The notes under the pieces are model-generated. The model had not been told where the DNA came from. It was given only the letters and a program-made list of their open reading frames with translations, and did no database searches. A DNA stretch of 64,000 nucleotides from Dipteronia dyeriana (Eukaryota; Streptophyta; Magnoliopsida; Sapindales; Sapindaceae): the NCBI GenBank assembly GCA_032871835.1, contig CM065299.1, positions 79,324,204 through 79,388,203 of the forward strand. The letters run 5' to 3'. Shown here one piece after another: positions 34,819-46,190 of the stretch (position 1 is its first letter; every line of letters starts with the position of its first letter). A program made the position numbers and the translations under genes.

Positions 34819-36190
34819 TCAGGTCCGCCTGCTCTCCCTTCCTTTTCTGTTGTGTTCTCGAATCTCGGCTTGCACCTCTCTTCCAGTCTGAATGTTCTCC
34901 CTAACTTGTTGTAAAAATTCTATCAAGCATCCTCCCCTTATCAAACCCTTAATCTGGTTCCGCAGGTTGTAGCATTCTAAAGTGTTGTGCCCTACGTCCT
35001 GGTGAAAGTCGCAATATTTATAACGATTTCTCTTATCGACCGGGGCTTTCATAGCAGGCTTCTGTAACAAACCCTTGTCCCGAATGGCGAGGTAGACTGT
35101 TTCTCAGGATGCATTTAAGGGAGTGTAATGGTCATACCCCCCTCTCATCGCGAGCTATAGAGGTCACTGTCTTGGGAGGTGGTAAAGCTTAAGGAGAAGC
35201 TCGTTTATCTGGATACCTTTCCGATCTGGGTTGAGGAAGGAGGAAGCCGTATGTTGATTTATTATGGGGTGTGTTCTGGCTTTTTTGAGCTTGCTCGGGT
35301 CTGGGAGCCTCTTTCTTTTGTCGCTTTACGGCTTTCATGTCGTCATGCTCCATTTTGACCTTGAGCTGTTCGTCGACCTCAGTCTGGTCTAGAGCCCGAT
35401 CATAGGCTTCTTGGTAGGTTTCCGAAGGTCTCTTGGCAAAAGATCGGAATTTTTTTCCCACCCCTTAGTTTCTTCTAAATTTGGCGAGGGTTTCTCTCTC
35501 GCTAAAGAACCCTATCTGGATGACTTCCTTATGGAAACGCTCAACATAAGCCCGGAGGGTTTCCCCTCTCTCCTGGATCACGTATTGTAGTTGGATCGCG
35601 TCCTTCAATCAGGGCTTAACTCCCTAGAATCGTGAGCAAAAATCGGTTGATAACTTGGTGAAGGAATCCACGCTTCCAGCAGATAGTTTCCTAAACCAGG
35701 TTTTATCATAATTCGTGAGTATAGTGGGGAACATTCGACACATAGCGGTCCTGGTTGTGTTCTAGACCTCCATCTGTTGAACGAAGCTCTCTAAGTGGCT
35801 CAAGGGATCTTCAGTCCTGAAGAACCTGTCAATTGGCATTTTGAACTTAGGCGGAAGCTTTACCTCCCAGACCCTTCTGGTGAAGAGGGCATTCATTTCA
35901 CTTAGAGGATCTTTCTTGTCCTCCTTGTACTTTCCCTTCTTCAACAATTGGATCTCTTTATAAAGCTCTGCCAACTAGTCCCTTAGATGCTTGCTTTCGG
36001 ATTTCCTTGCGTTGATCTCGGATTCCTTACCATCAGATCCTTCTGACGAGCTGGCGACCTCCACCCGGTTTTTTCTTCGGAGGGGATTCGCTCGAGGGCT
36101 TTACTGACTTTCTTTTCTTTACCCCGGGCTTCTCTTCTTGAAATCGTTGGGTGGAGAAACTCTTCCCGCTCCCTGGGAAGGTTGTCCACT
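34819..36190 (-). pseudogene. Gyp-2 gag
   Basis: The nucleocapsid at 34819-35070 has YKYCDFHQDVGHNTLECYNL, a CX2HX4HX4C zinc-binding variant typical of Tat Gag. Capsid pieces: 35189-35461 (FAKRPSETYQEAYDRALDQT) and 35762-35974 (DPLSEMNALFTRRVWEVKLP, HLESFVQQMEV). The N-terminal piece at 35983-36189 is low complexity. Stops between the pieces break the gene. Confidence 0.8.
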
Positions 36191-36677
36191 GCAAATTTGA
36201 CTTGCCTTGGTTAGTAGCTTGGCAGTGCTTCGGGATCGTGGGGCATAGGCCCTAGCCTATCCCGGATCGAGGTAGGGAGCCCTGCTCTATTACGAGCTGA
36301 TTCTCGAGGGGCAGGTCACAGGCTATGGAAGGCGGGTTGCCTAGCTCAAGGCCTGCTTGACTCCCCCTGATTACAGAGGCCCGTTTGTTGGATAGCGATA
36401 GCGAGTAGTCGAAGGCGGACATTTTCTACAAAGACCGCCGCTTGTTGGTCAAGCTTGACCTGACTTCCCAGGGGGATCCAGAGCCCGCACAGTGGCTGGC
36501 TGGGTGGGAACCTGGCTATGGAGCCCAGATTTTCTTCATTTTCTCGGGACCTTTCGTGTCAATGTAGCAGAAGGTTGTTCCGATGTGCCCTGCTGCTCTT
36601 GTGAGGAGCAGAGCCTCATGATTATTATGAAGTAACAAACTTTTCGAATGTAAAGGTGGTGGTGGTGTGAGAGTTTC
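36191..36677 (-). other. Gyp-2 gag start region and leader
   Basis: Aligns with 22900-23410 and 48521-49040 of the sister elements. It holds no long open frame of its own apart from a weak piece at 36536-36865 that runs into the LTR. I see only the untranslated leader and a decayed gag N-terminus. Confidence 0.55.
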
Positions 36678-36692
36678 CCACAAACGGCGCCA
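36677..36692 (-). other. Primer-binding site of Gyp-2
   Basis: Minus strand TGGCGCCGTTTGTGGG, five bases from the LTR. The TGGCGCCG start suggests a tRNA-Asp type primer; which tRNA is an inference. Confidence 0.8.
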
Positions 36693-36697
36693 GAAAG

Positions 36698-36864
36698 TGT
36701 TGACGGGAAATTTGCTTGGGATGAGAAATTTCTGCTAACACCCTCGAGACCACTACCGCGAAAGTGGTGGCTGGGGTCGGTACCGTTGGTACCTGACCTG
36801 TTAAGAGATAGACGAGAGGCTGGAAAATTTCTCTTTGACCCCTGACTAAATTTTACTATTAACA
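36698..36864 (-). repeat. 5' LTR of Gyp-2, reduced to 167 bp
   Basis: Matches the first ~130 and last ~45 bases of the 3' LTR. About 1 kb between GAGAGGCTGGA and GGAAAATTTCTC is missing, with TGGA shared at the junction (36821). The deleted part includes the TATA region. It is followed by TSD ATAGA (36865-36869). Confidence 0.92.
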
Positions 36865-38071
36865 ATAGATATGGACATCATGACTTAATTTATTAAATAG
36901 TAGTAGAATATCATCATTTAGATGTTTTGAGGTAATGGATATTAAATCTTAACGTTAAGTTTTTAATAGTATCTATTGAAATATGGCTTCTGGACAAGTC
37001 AAAATATCCAAGTTCAAAATGTGGTCATATGAGTAATATAGTAACTTGGAGAGCTATAGGCGGCCTATGAGCTCTTAACGATTACTGGTATTCTTCACGA
37101 ATATACACTTTCTCTATTAAGATTGTCTAAGGTTTGAATGAGCAAATATTGACTTACTCTATTTTTATTTAAGAGTTCAATTTTAGTTCTTTAGTGGAAT
37201 GAACAAAAACTAATAGATTGGTCCTAAGCGAATCATTTGTTAATTGTGATTAGGTTGTGTCTATTGGAGCTCAAATTTAGATAGCCAGCCAAGGTCCCCA
37301 ATCCACACGAACTTGCATGGATCGTTTGATATATTCTACCGGACCAATTTATAGGTCCATCTAGAATTGTATTAAGGCATGTGGACTTGTTTCTTTTAGT
37401 AAGAATAGGTCTAGTTCACATGTGGACTTTTTATTTAAGTCCAATGGATTTAATAAAATAGGAAAAACAATATGTGGCCCATACATATAGGCTTAGGCGG
37501 CTTAGGCTTGTAGAATAGCCTTATATATATATTATTTATTTATTATTTAAATAGAAATTAATTAATTATTTATTTAATTAAAAATTAAAAATTAAAAATC
37601 AAAATCTTTTTCCTAGTAGCAGATGGTCTCCTAGAGTCATATTATTATTGGTAACATGATAAGTATCAAATACTATATTTGAGAAGTAGATAAATAATAG
37701 GAATTTATTTATCTAGTCAAATTAGAAAGTACTTGATTTCTATCAGGACTCTAATTGACAATTGGTCAAATTAGAAAGTTTTTGATTTAGTCACAATTTA
37801 ATTATATTCAATAATTGGTTATTGAATAAATACACTATTTGAGGTAGATTAGAAGTCTTGGTGTAGAAAATAATTCTTCTTTGAAAATGATTCTTGGTCA
37901 CCAAGTAAATCCTCCTAAGAAAAGGATTATTGCCCATCAAGTAAATCCTTCTTAGGAGATGATTTGTTCTCCTAAATTAAAAGGTTGAAGAATTCGGCCA
38001 CTATATATATATGATAATGTAGAATTCGGCCAACCTAATTTTTAAAGGAAAAAAAATTGGCCATTACCTTT
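36865..38071 (+). repeat. Old copia-like LTR remnant, piece 2
   Basis: Continues piece 1 after the TSD. AT-rich, no coding. It contains ATTGGAGCTCAAA near 37265 and GGTCCCC near 37292, the same order as the reverse complement of the 2-kb copia LTRs. It then has GAATTCGGCC motifs near 37991 and 38020, common in plant copia LTRs. It ends at the TSD CCTTT (38067-38071), where Gyp-3 is inserted. Confidence 0.5.
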
Positions 38072-38910
38072 TGTTAACAGGAAATTTGCTCAAGAAGAGA
38101 AATTCCAACTAACACCCTAAAGACCACTACCACGAAGGTGGTGGCCGGGGTCAGTACCTTAGATATCTGACCTGTTAAGATAGAAACGAATATTTGAATG
38201 ATAATGTGATGGCAAATGAGAGTTTTATTTTTGATCACTCGTGGTATATGGAAATCTCTCACATTCACTCGCAATCTCTCTCGGGCATAGAAGGGTGGCA
38301 ACCTCGTGCCTTTCGAATAGTAGATACAAAGGTGGCCTTGTTCTGATCACAGAATTTAGGCCTTGCTCAATTCTCTTAATCTCTCGTCTATATCTTGCTC
38401 TCTTCATCTTTATGGGAACGCTTGGGCATATTTATACATGGCCAAAATAATTTGAACGGGTGTATCTCCTGCCTTGATTCTCTGAACCTGTTCCCTCCTT
38501 ATCAGGCAGGATCCTCTATTTAAAAGTCATTGACTTCGAGTGAATAACGGACTCAAGATTATCATTGGTGGAGATAAGTTTGTTTCCTCTATGGAAACAA
38601 ATTCTTGTCTTACACGTATGCAGAATTTAATGTTCGTTATAACGTAGATATGATATTGTGTGTATTCATGACATGATTCTTCATGGAGGTCATCGAGTTG
38701 GTTGCTTGTTGTTTCGTAGAGCGAGGTAGATCCATGCTTTATTTTTGGTTTCAGAAGCTTCGGATGGCCTTGTGGGCACCTACTGAGGGTAGTGTAGATT
38801 AGACGAGATTCTTCTTTCATGTATAGGTAGGCTACGAATTCAGGCTTTGACTCAAGCTAGGAGAGTGAAAAATTTCTCTTTGGTCCCCTAGCCAAATTTT
38901 ACTATCAACA
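38072..38910 (-). repeat. 3' LTR of Gyp-3 (839 bp)
   Basis: TGTTAACAGG to CTATCAACA. Shorter than its partner because about 0.4 kb between GTAGGCTACG and AATTC near 38834 is absent. Otherwise collinear. Confidence 0.9.
38428..38437 (-). promoter_or_regulatory. Candidate TATA box, Gyp-3 3' LTR copy
   Basis: Minus strand GTATAAATAT in the context GGCCATGTATAAATATGCCC, repeated at 49392-49401 in the 5' LTR. Confidence 0.5.
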
Positions 38911-38929
38911 GAAGTCCCCTCTGACTTGA
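38911..38929 (-). other. Polypurine tract of Gyp-3
   Basis: Minus strand TCAAGTCAGAGGGGACTTC next to the 3' LTR. Confidence 0.8.
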
Positions 38930-39319
38930 ATACCGGTGGTAGAGTTGGGGTTGGAGTCAGATTCCTTATTTTTTAATTGGGAAATTTTCCGTTACGAAAT
39001 AATTACTGAGGATCTTGAATGAAATCTTCTCATTAACTGCTCAGATGAGGTGTCGATCATGGATTGGTGTGCTCCTTGAAGAATTTCGGTTGTGTTATAG
39101 TCCTTTCCGTGGTTCGAGGAAATCTTTCCTAGGATATCGCCGATTTCACTACCATTCTAACCTCTATTTAAATTCAAACTCACTGCCACTTCCTCACACA
39201 TTCTTTCAATTTCGAATTTTCAGACTTCCTCTCTTTTGCTATCTTCTCCCGCTACATCATTATTTTTTTATCCACCTTCAGGTTCTTTTCCTTCACCTTC
39301 AAGCCGCATTCATTCAATG

Positions 39320-40309
39320 ATGTCGTACTCTTCTGACAGCATTGACACCATGGTCGAGGGCACTGGTGGCCCTAATTTGGTTCCTCGGAAACGGGTGCGA
39401 GGAATCTTGAGCGACGAGGATTCTTCCTCGGTCCATCAATATCGTCGCTCTAGTAGGAATGTCTCGATCGGCTCCGGCTTCTCCAATCAACATGACAACC
39501 CTCTGAACTTGGTTGATGAAGATTCTGACGTAGAAGAGAGGGACGACGTCGCTAGGAGGGGTCAAGTCACGGTAGTCGGTCCTCTTCTGGCGAAGCTTCC
39601 GCCCTATGACTTTAGGGTCATTCCCAATTCCACTGTTGATCCGGACTCCCTCAATCGTATAAGATCCAAGTATGGTATTCCTAACAACGTTTCCCTCACA
39701 ATCCCTTATAAAGACTATGACATTTTTAACCCTCCCAAGGGCATCCTCCCAATTCATGTGGCGGCCCTCGATAGTGGGGTCAGGCTACCCCTCATTCCTA
39801 CCCTGCGGCGGGCCCTTAACGCCCTTCAACTACCTCCTCTACAGTTGACGCCTGGATTCTAGAGGCCTCTTATTGGCTTCCTTGTGCTGTGGAGGGAGCA
39901 GTGCGAGCTCAGTAAGATAACTAGAAATCCTGGAGCAGAGGTGCTAGCTCTCATCTTCCAATTTGGGAGCCTGGCTGGGGCTCACCAAGGTCAATTCTAT
40001 GCCAAGGCCAAGAACATGCTTAATTTCATCATCCCTAGAGCTTCAAGGAAGGGCTCAGCCTGGAAAGAGGAGTGGATTTTGGTTGGCGATAATTGGGGGA
40101 GCTCAATCGTCATAGGTGGGCATGAGTTTGCGGTCCCCACGGCTTTCAACTACAAACCATCATGAGATCGGGACTCCTTACCCGCCGAATCCGAAACGGT
40201 GTTGAAGACTATCCTCGCCAGGAACTACCTGAATCTGAAGTATCCAACTATTGATCCCTTCTATTTCTGCAGGGTAAACCAATATCTGCGTATCTCGATG
40301 CTACCCCTC
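39320..40309 (+). pseudogene. Gyp-3 antisense gene, exon 1 (PF04195-like domain)
   Basis: The most readable copy of the domain. The ATG at 39320 matches that of Gyp-2 (an in-frame ATG also lies just before, at 39317). Open to 39862: HQYRRSSRNVSIGSGFSNQH, KYGIPNNVSLTIPYKDYDIF, GVRLPLIPTLRRALNALQLP. TAG at 39860-39862 replaces the Trp codon after LTPGF. The frame then continues 39863-40165 with LIGFLVLWREQCELSK, GQFYAKAKNMLNFIIPRAS and IGGHEFAVPTAFNYKPS. A TGA at 40163-40165 is again at a Trp-like position. The product is unknown; related ORFs occur in many plant Tat elements. Confidence 0.78.
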
Positions 40310-41932
40310 ATAAGTAACATTAAGTTATTACACTTCATTCCGTTAGCTGGCTTGCTTCTGACATCCTTATCTTTTTTTTTAACAGTTTTTGTTGTTGCTC
40401 TAGCTTCTTGCGAAGCCCGGCAAGCTCAGACCCCTCCCCTTCCTGCCAGATCGTCCTAAGAAGTCTTTTTAGTTACCTCTGAGAAAGAGGGGCAAACCAT
40501 TCCAACTGTTGTTTCGCCTGCTCCAGCGCCATCTCCTACCCAAGCTAGGTCCATGATGGCTATTCTTGAGGGCTTCCAAGGTGCTAACCAAAGACGACCC
40601 TGCTTCCCAGGTTGCTAATCCAACCATCTCTACCTCTTCACTAATTACCTATACTATTGATGTTGCTTCTTCAATTTCCTTACCAGAGGCCTTACCCCTC
40701 CGTAAAAGCTTCCAACTCCTCGAGCTTCGATGGGCTCAGAGGCTGGTGTCTCTAAAGCTCCCCCTACCTACCCCTACCTACCCTAACGCCAACCGAACTC
40801 GGGGGGGTTGGGAAAGATGAGGTTCTGGAGCATTTTATTGCCTCTTGCCCAGGAGGTGGTCTTTCCAGGATGGCTTAAATGCCCGTTTAGGTCCTGGTTA
40901 CTAAAGGGTCTGCGCTTTTGGCTGAGGTAGCTATTCTCTCTTATACTTTTCTGTGATTGTGAGCTTTAATTGCTCTCTAACCTTTGTTTCATACTTTGCA
41001 GGCTTTCAAGTTTAATGTAGCAATGGGTCACCAGGTATCCTCTCTCCGTGATCGGGCTACTTAAGCTGAAGCTAAAACTGAAAGAGTCTTGGGGCTTCTC
41101 ACGTAAGCTTGGTCTCCAGTAGAGGAGGTGACCTCCAACCAAAAATAGATGGAGGTTGAACTGAGCTAGCTTCATTGTGATCATGAGCGGATGAAGCGAT
41201 CCTTTGACCAGGAAACCCTCAAGTCAGAGCGGCGGGCTAGGCAGAGGGACTCTTGGAAGGCTGAAGCCAAGAAGGTGGATACCGAGAATCAAGATATGCA
41301 TGCCCGAATTGCCTAGCTCCAGGCCGAGGTGGATGCATCCTTTATTGAATGATACTTCTATGCTTCCTACCAGGTCGCTAAAGCTCTCCCCTCTCCCTTT
41401 GACCTATCGGTTATTGCCAACTGGGATAGGGAAAAGATATTGGCCAAGGCCGTAGAGATGTCTCGTCCATTAGGTGATGAATCGGGTCCCTCTAATATGG
41501 TTGAAGCTGGAAGCAACCAACTGTGTCAGACATTCCTCCTCCTCTTCTCGTCTTCTCGGAGTCAGGTTCAAGAGAATCCTCAAGGGGGGTTCGACCACTG
41601 CGAAAACTGAAGAAGGCTTTATAGGAACCCAAGACCCCTCTAAAGTGGCTTCAAGGGAAGAACCAGAGGTGGGAGAGAGCATGCAAGATTCAATGGCCGT
41701 ACTTCTCGACTCGGCCATCCCACCTGAGGTCATAGAGGTGGTTAATGAGGTCTTGGAGGAGGATCTTGCTGAGCAGCAAGCAGTCAGGAACCCTCTGGTG
41801 GTAGGGGTAGCAAAGATGATCCACAACTGTAAGGATGAGCTAGGGGCGAGGCTCACCATGAAAGGGAAGCAGCCAAAGGAAGCCAGGAAGAGGCAGAAAC
41901 CTGATGTGATTTATTCCAATTCGCTTTTATAG
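40310..41932 (+). pseudogene. Gyp-3 antisense gene, introns and exons 2-3
   Basis: Intron 1 at 40310-40385 ends TTTTAACAG as in Gyp-2, but its donor reads ATAAGT instead of GTAAGT. Exon 2 is frame-broken. Intron 2 at 40927-41001 keeps GAG|GTAGCT ... ACTTTGCAG|. Exon 3 begins AFKFNVAMGHQVSSLRDRA, followed by a coiled-coil-like region with stops. The last part, 41474-41932, is open (EAGSNQLCQTFLLLFSSS alternates in frame; AIPPEVIEVVNEVLEEDLAE is clear) and ends at 41930-41932. Confidence 0.68.
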
Positions 41933-42429
41933 CCCGGAAAAGGGGGTGGGCACCTCACTATATTCATGTCATGTTCGACTAGTTTTTTTTTTCTTTTTGT
42001 GTAGCCCGGAACAGGGGGATTGGGCCCCCTGTTTGATAACTGTAACCTTTTCAAGGGATAGGCTCCCATTTCATTAATGATAACTGACCTTAGGCTTCAT
42101 CCATTGAGTTTTGATTTGATTGGCGTTTACTTGCTTCATTTTCTGATCCCGATCTAGATGTAGCCTCTAAAATAGCTTGACTTAACCCGTCTTGGGGAAA
42201 GTAACGAGATAGAAATACTGCTTATATGTGAGAATAGACAGCTAGCTCGAGCTCTCAACTCTTAACAAAAACTCGTAGCTTGGTAACTTTAGTAAATAGT
42301 CCCCTTGCGTGATTGCAGGTTGGTTCATATCTATCACAGCAAGCAACCATATATACATGGAGAATTAGCAACCAGTAATAATTGGGACATTTTAAGTAAA
42401 AGAGCTTTCCATTCTCGAGCCTTTCTAGG
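41933..42429. other. Spacer between antisense gene and tandem array of Gyp-3
   Basis: Non-coding, aligned with 29172-29764 of Gyp-2. It includes the AGCCCGGAAAAGGGGGTGGG and ACAGGGGGATTGGGCCCCC segments. Probably the 3' UTR of the antisense gene. Confidence 0.5.
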
Positions 42430-42935
42430 CATCAATGAGGGCTATCCAGCCATCTCCTAGCCTTAAGATCGGGATGGCAATCGTGCTCTTAAACTCGAGT
42501 TCTTCTTGGGGGCGGTAGCCCGACCAAGGCAACAGGAAGGCTATCTATCTATTTCCTTGTCTTGAGATCTGGATGGCAACTATGCTTTTACACTCAGACC
42601 CTTCTTGGGGTGGTAGCCCGACCAAGACATCAGAAGGGCTATCTAGCTATTTCCTGGCCTTGAGATCTTGATGACAACTATGCTCTTACAGTCAGACCCT
42701 TATTGGGTGCGGTGGCCCGACCAAGGCATTAGAAGGGCTATCTAACTATTTTTTGGTCTTGAGATCTGGATGGAAACTATCCTCTTACACCCAGACCCTT
42801 CTTGGGGATAAAAACCCGACCAAGGCATCAGAAAGGCTATCTAGCTATTTCTTGGTCTTGAGATCTGGATGGCAACTATGCTCTTACACTAAAACCCTTA
42901 TTGTCGGGGGGTAGTGCCCGGCCAAGGCATCAGGG
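42430..42935. repeat. Tandem array of 98-99-bp units in Gyp-3, about 5 copies
   Basis: The CTTCTTGGGG segment recurs at 42499, 42597, 42695, 42794 and about 42892. Two spacings are 98 bp owing to single-base losses, so the open frame is no longer maintained as it is in Gyp-2. Units are more diverged than in Gyp-2. Confidence 0.92.
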
Positions 42936-43089
42936 ATAGTGAGAGGGCTTCCCCGGCTAATTCCTGGTCTTGGGATGATAATGTCGAATTTTCCCATGTA
43001 GAACATAGTTGAAGATGAAGAAAACAGGCTTTATTGATAATAAAAAGAATGGAGTACATTATTGTTGTTGACTAAAAAACTAAGCGGAG

Positions 43090-44415
43090 GTAGCCTGCTC
43101 ACGAGTCCTCTATTTAGGGGTAGAATTTTCTTAGATGACCTGCATTCCAAGTATGATCGATGAGTCGGTCATTCATGTCCTCGAGCTTGTACTCCCCATT
43201 GCTGACCACCACCTTTACCAAATAAGGTCCTTCCCAATTGGGTCCCTGTCTGACCTCTTCCTGGTATTCAATGTCACTTTCCTAAGAACTAAGTCCCTTT
43301 CCTTAAAGTTCTAGGCCTAAACCCTCTTGTTAAAGTATCTAGCGATCTTGCTCTGGTAAATTGCTACCTACTCAGCTACCCGATCTTGTTTTTCTTCCAA
43401 GAGATCTAAGCTAGCTCGGAGCTTGTTCTTGTTGCTTCCCTGTTCAAAATTTTGAATTTTGAAAGAGGTCAGTTTATGCTCAATGGGAAGAACTGCTTCA
43501 ACCCTGAAGGCTAAAGAATAAGGTGTTTCTCCGGTGGCAGTTCTTCTCATAGTGCGGTAAGCCCAGAGGACCTCAGAAAGCTCCTCAGTAAACCTGCCAT
43601 TTTTCTGCTGCAACTTCTTTTTCAACAGCTTCTTAATAGTCTTATTGGTATATTCCACAAGCTCGTTAGTCTGAGGGTGGGCAATTAAGGCGAATCTAAG
43701 GTCAATTCCTAAGTCCTCACAAAAATCTTTGAACCGACCGTTATCAAATTGCTTACTGAGGTCTGCTACAATGACAAGTGGGGTCTCGAACCTGCAAACT
43801 ACATTATTTTTGATGAATCTTGTTGTATTTTCTTCCAAAATCTAGGAGAGCGGTCCGACTTTGACCCATCTTATGAAATAGTCAATCGCCATGATAGCAT
43901 GCTTGGCTTGACCAGTACCAATAGGGAGCGGTCCAAACAAGTTGACTCCCCACATAGCAAAGGGGTAAGGTGAGCTAAGGGATGATAACCGCTCCGACAT
44001 GAGGTGACTCAAGTTTGCTGTCTTCTGGCATGCTTAGTAGGATCGTACTAATTTCTTTGCATCTTAATGGATAGTTGACCAGTAGTACCCCGTGCAAAGT
44101 ACTTGATAAGCTAGAGCTTCTCCACTAATGTGGTTCCAGCATTCCCCGGTGTGGACCTCTCTCAATGTCTATTTGGCATCGTTAGGATGTTAACATCAAA
44201 GTAGAGGAAGAGATTTGCCCCTCCTGTATAAATACCCATCTACCAAGCAATGGTGGACTGAGAGCCTCTTGACTTTCCTAGCTTGGTCGGGCTCCCTGAG
44301 AAGCCTCCATTCTTGGAGATAATCCACTATTAGGTCCATCCAACATGGTTACCGATCCAAGGTGTAAGTTTCCTTACATGCTACTATGCTAGTAGGGGAA
44401 TCACTTGGAGAGAGA
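43090..44415 (-). pseudogene. Gyp-3 integrase
   Basis: The core at 43368-43838 is open over 156 codons: FETPLVIVADLSKQFDNGRF, ALIAHPQTNELVEYTNKTIK (catalytic Glu) and VLWAYRTMRRTATGETPYSL, then LPIEHKLTSFKI. The N-terminal zinc-binding part (43840-44400) is frame-broken. The C-terminus ends near 43122. This copy shows what Gyp-2 lost at 31405. Confidence 0.83.
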
Positions 44416-44850
44416 CTCCCTATGGTAAGGTCTGGCCACCATTCACAGCTATCTTGACTAGGACGTCAACTCTACGATTCTGTTGTCGAGGTACCTGCTC
44501 AATATTAAATCCTTTAAATTTACTCCTAAGCTGTTGAACAAACTTCAGGTAGGCAACCATATTTTCTGCTTTTGCCTGAAAATCCCTAGAGACTTGGTTG
44601 ACTATGAGCAACGAGTCACTCCTGATCTGCAGGTAATCGACCCCGAGCTGTGTGGCCGCCCTTAATCCGACTAAGAAGGCTTCATACTCTGCCTCTTTGT
44701 TAGTGGCTTTAAATTAAAATCTGAAACAGTGGCATCACTCAGTCCCTTCTAGGTCTATTAGAACTATGCTCGCTCCTCCCTGGGCTTGCCCGGACGTTCC
44801 ATCTATGTAGAGAATCCATGCTTGTGACCTTCCGGCCAGCTGTTGTATTC
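44416..44850 (-). pseudogene. Gyp-3 additional RNase H domain
   Basis: WILYIDGTSGQ (first Asp) near 44790, a degraded NNE.EYEA motif near 44690-44700, and SDSLLIVNQVSRDF (second Asp) at 44580-44620. It ends KGFNIEQVPRQQNRRVDVLV. The middle is damaged. Confidence 0.76.
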
Positions 44851-46190
44851 TGGAATCGTCGCAGGGGTTATGTTTGTCACTGCGGAGGTCGCTTGGCCTG
44901 GGGGTACTGAGAGTTCTACTACAAAGTTCGCCAAAGCCTGGGCTTTAATTACGGTCCTGGGCTTGTACCATAAATCAAACTAGGTGAGCTCCAGGGCCCA
45001 TAAAATCAACCTTCCGGATATATCCGGCCTTTGCAAGAATTGAAGGAGGGGTTGGTCTGTCAATACTGCTATTGAGTGAGCTTAAAAGTAGGGATGGAGC
45101 TTCATTGCTGAGGTCACCAAGGCATACGCGAGCTTCTCTAGAAGGGTATAATTCTTTTCTAGTTTGGTTAGAGCATGACTCACGTAGTAGATAGGCCGTT
45201 GAATCCTATCTCCATATTCTTTGACCAGGGCTCCACTTACTGCAGTCTCTGAAATGACCACTAAGATTTACAGCTCTTTTCTCGGACTTGGCTTGACCAG
45301 TAACAGAGGGCTTGATAGATATTTCTTCAAGGCTTGAAAAGCTTGTTCACTCTCCTGGTCTCATTTCATGTTTCTTCTCTTCTTTATGGCTTTGAAGAAT
45401 GAGAGACATTTATCGGTAGACCGAGAAATGAACCTGTTGAGCGCTGCTACCTGCCCGATCAAGACTTGAACCTGTTTAAGTGACGTGGGGGACTCTAGAT
45501 CTAGGATAGCTTTAATCTTTTTCGGGTTATCCTCTATGCCTCTTTCATGAACCACGAAGCCTAGAAACTTCCACACAGTTACCCCAAAGGCGCATTTGGA
45601 GGGGTTCAATCTCATCTGGTTCTCTCTTAAGATCACGAAAGTCATCCAGATAACTTTCCACGGTTAAGAACTTAGTGATCATATCGTCGACGTACATTTT
45701 CATTGATCTTCCAATTTTGGGCTTGAACAACCTATTGACCAACCGTTGATATATAGCCCCCGCGTTCTTAAGCTTGAACGGCATCACCTTGTAACAATAC
45801 AGACCCCGTCCGATAATGAAATTGGTCTTTTCCTGGTCAGCGGGGTGCATCATGATCTGGTTGTATCTTGAAAACGCGTTCATGAAGCTTAAGAGCTTAT
45901 TTCCAGAGGTGGATTCAACCAACTGATCAATCTTTGGTAGAGGGAAACTATCTTTCGGGCATGCTTGGTTGAGGTTGGTATAATCGAAGCACATGCGCTA
46001 CTTCCCATTCGCCTTTATGATCATAACCATGTTGGCGATCCATTCGGGGTAACGTGCTTCTCTGATGAATTCCGCTTGGGTCAATTTGTTCACTTCTTCC
46101 AAAACCGCAATATTTCTTTCAGCGTTAAAGTGACACATTTTCTGTTTGACAGGCTTGAAGGTCGGATCCACTGCCAATCGGTGAGCAGCC
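44851..46190 (-). pseudogene. Gyp-3 reverse transcriptase with degenerate RNase H
   Basis: The fingers start inside the long open piece 45998-46738 (FIREARYPEWIANMVMI). 45545-45994 holds CFDYTNLNQACPKDSFPLPK, MNAFSRYNQIMMHP and MYVDDMITKFLT (YVDD active site). 45361-45645 holds LNPSKCAFGVTVWKFLGF and the connection DKCLSFFKAIKKRRNMK. The RNase H-like tail at 44870-45360 is broken. Only a few lesions separate the RT blocks. Confidence 0.86.

Larger units (their letters stand above)
25079..36864 (-). mobile_element. Gyp-2: complete Tat-like Ty3/gypsy element
   Basis: Bounded by TG...CA and a perfect TSD ATAGA at 25074-25078 and 36865-36869. Minus strand: a short 5' LTR (36698-36864), PBS, gag, protease, RT, RNase H, second RNase H, integrase, 99-bp array, antisense gene on the plus strand, PPT and 3' LTR (25079-26246). 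All coding parts are damaged, with a deletion in integrase and another in the 5' LTR. Confidence 0.93.
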
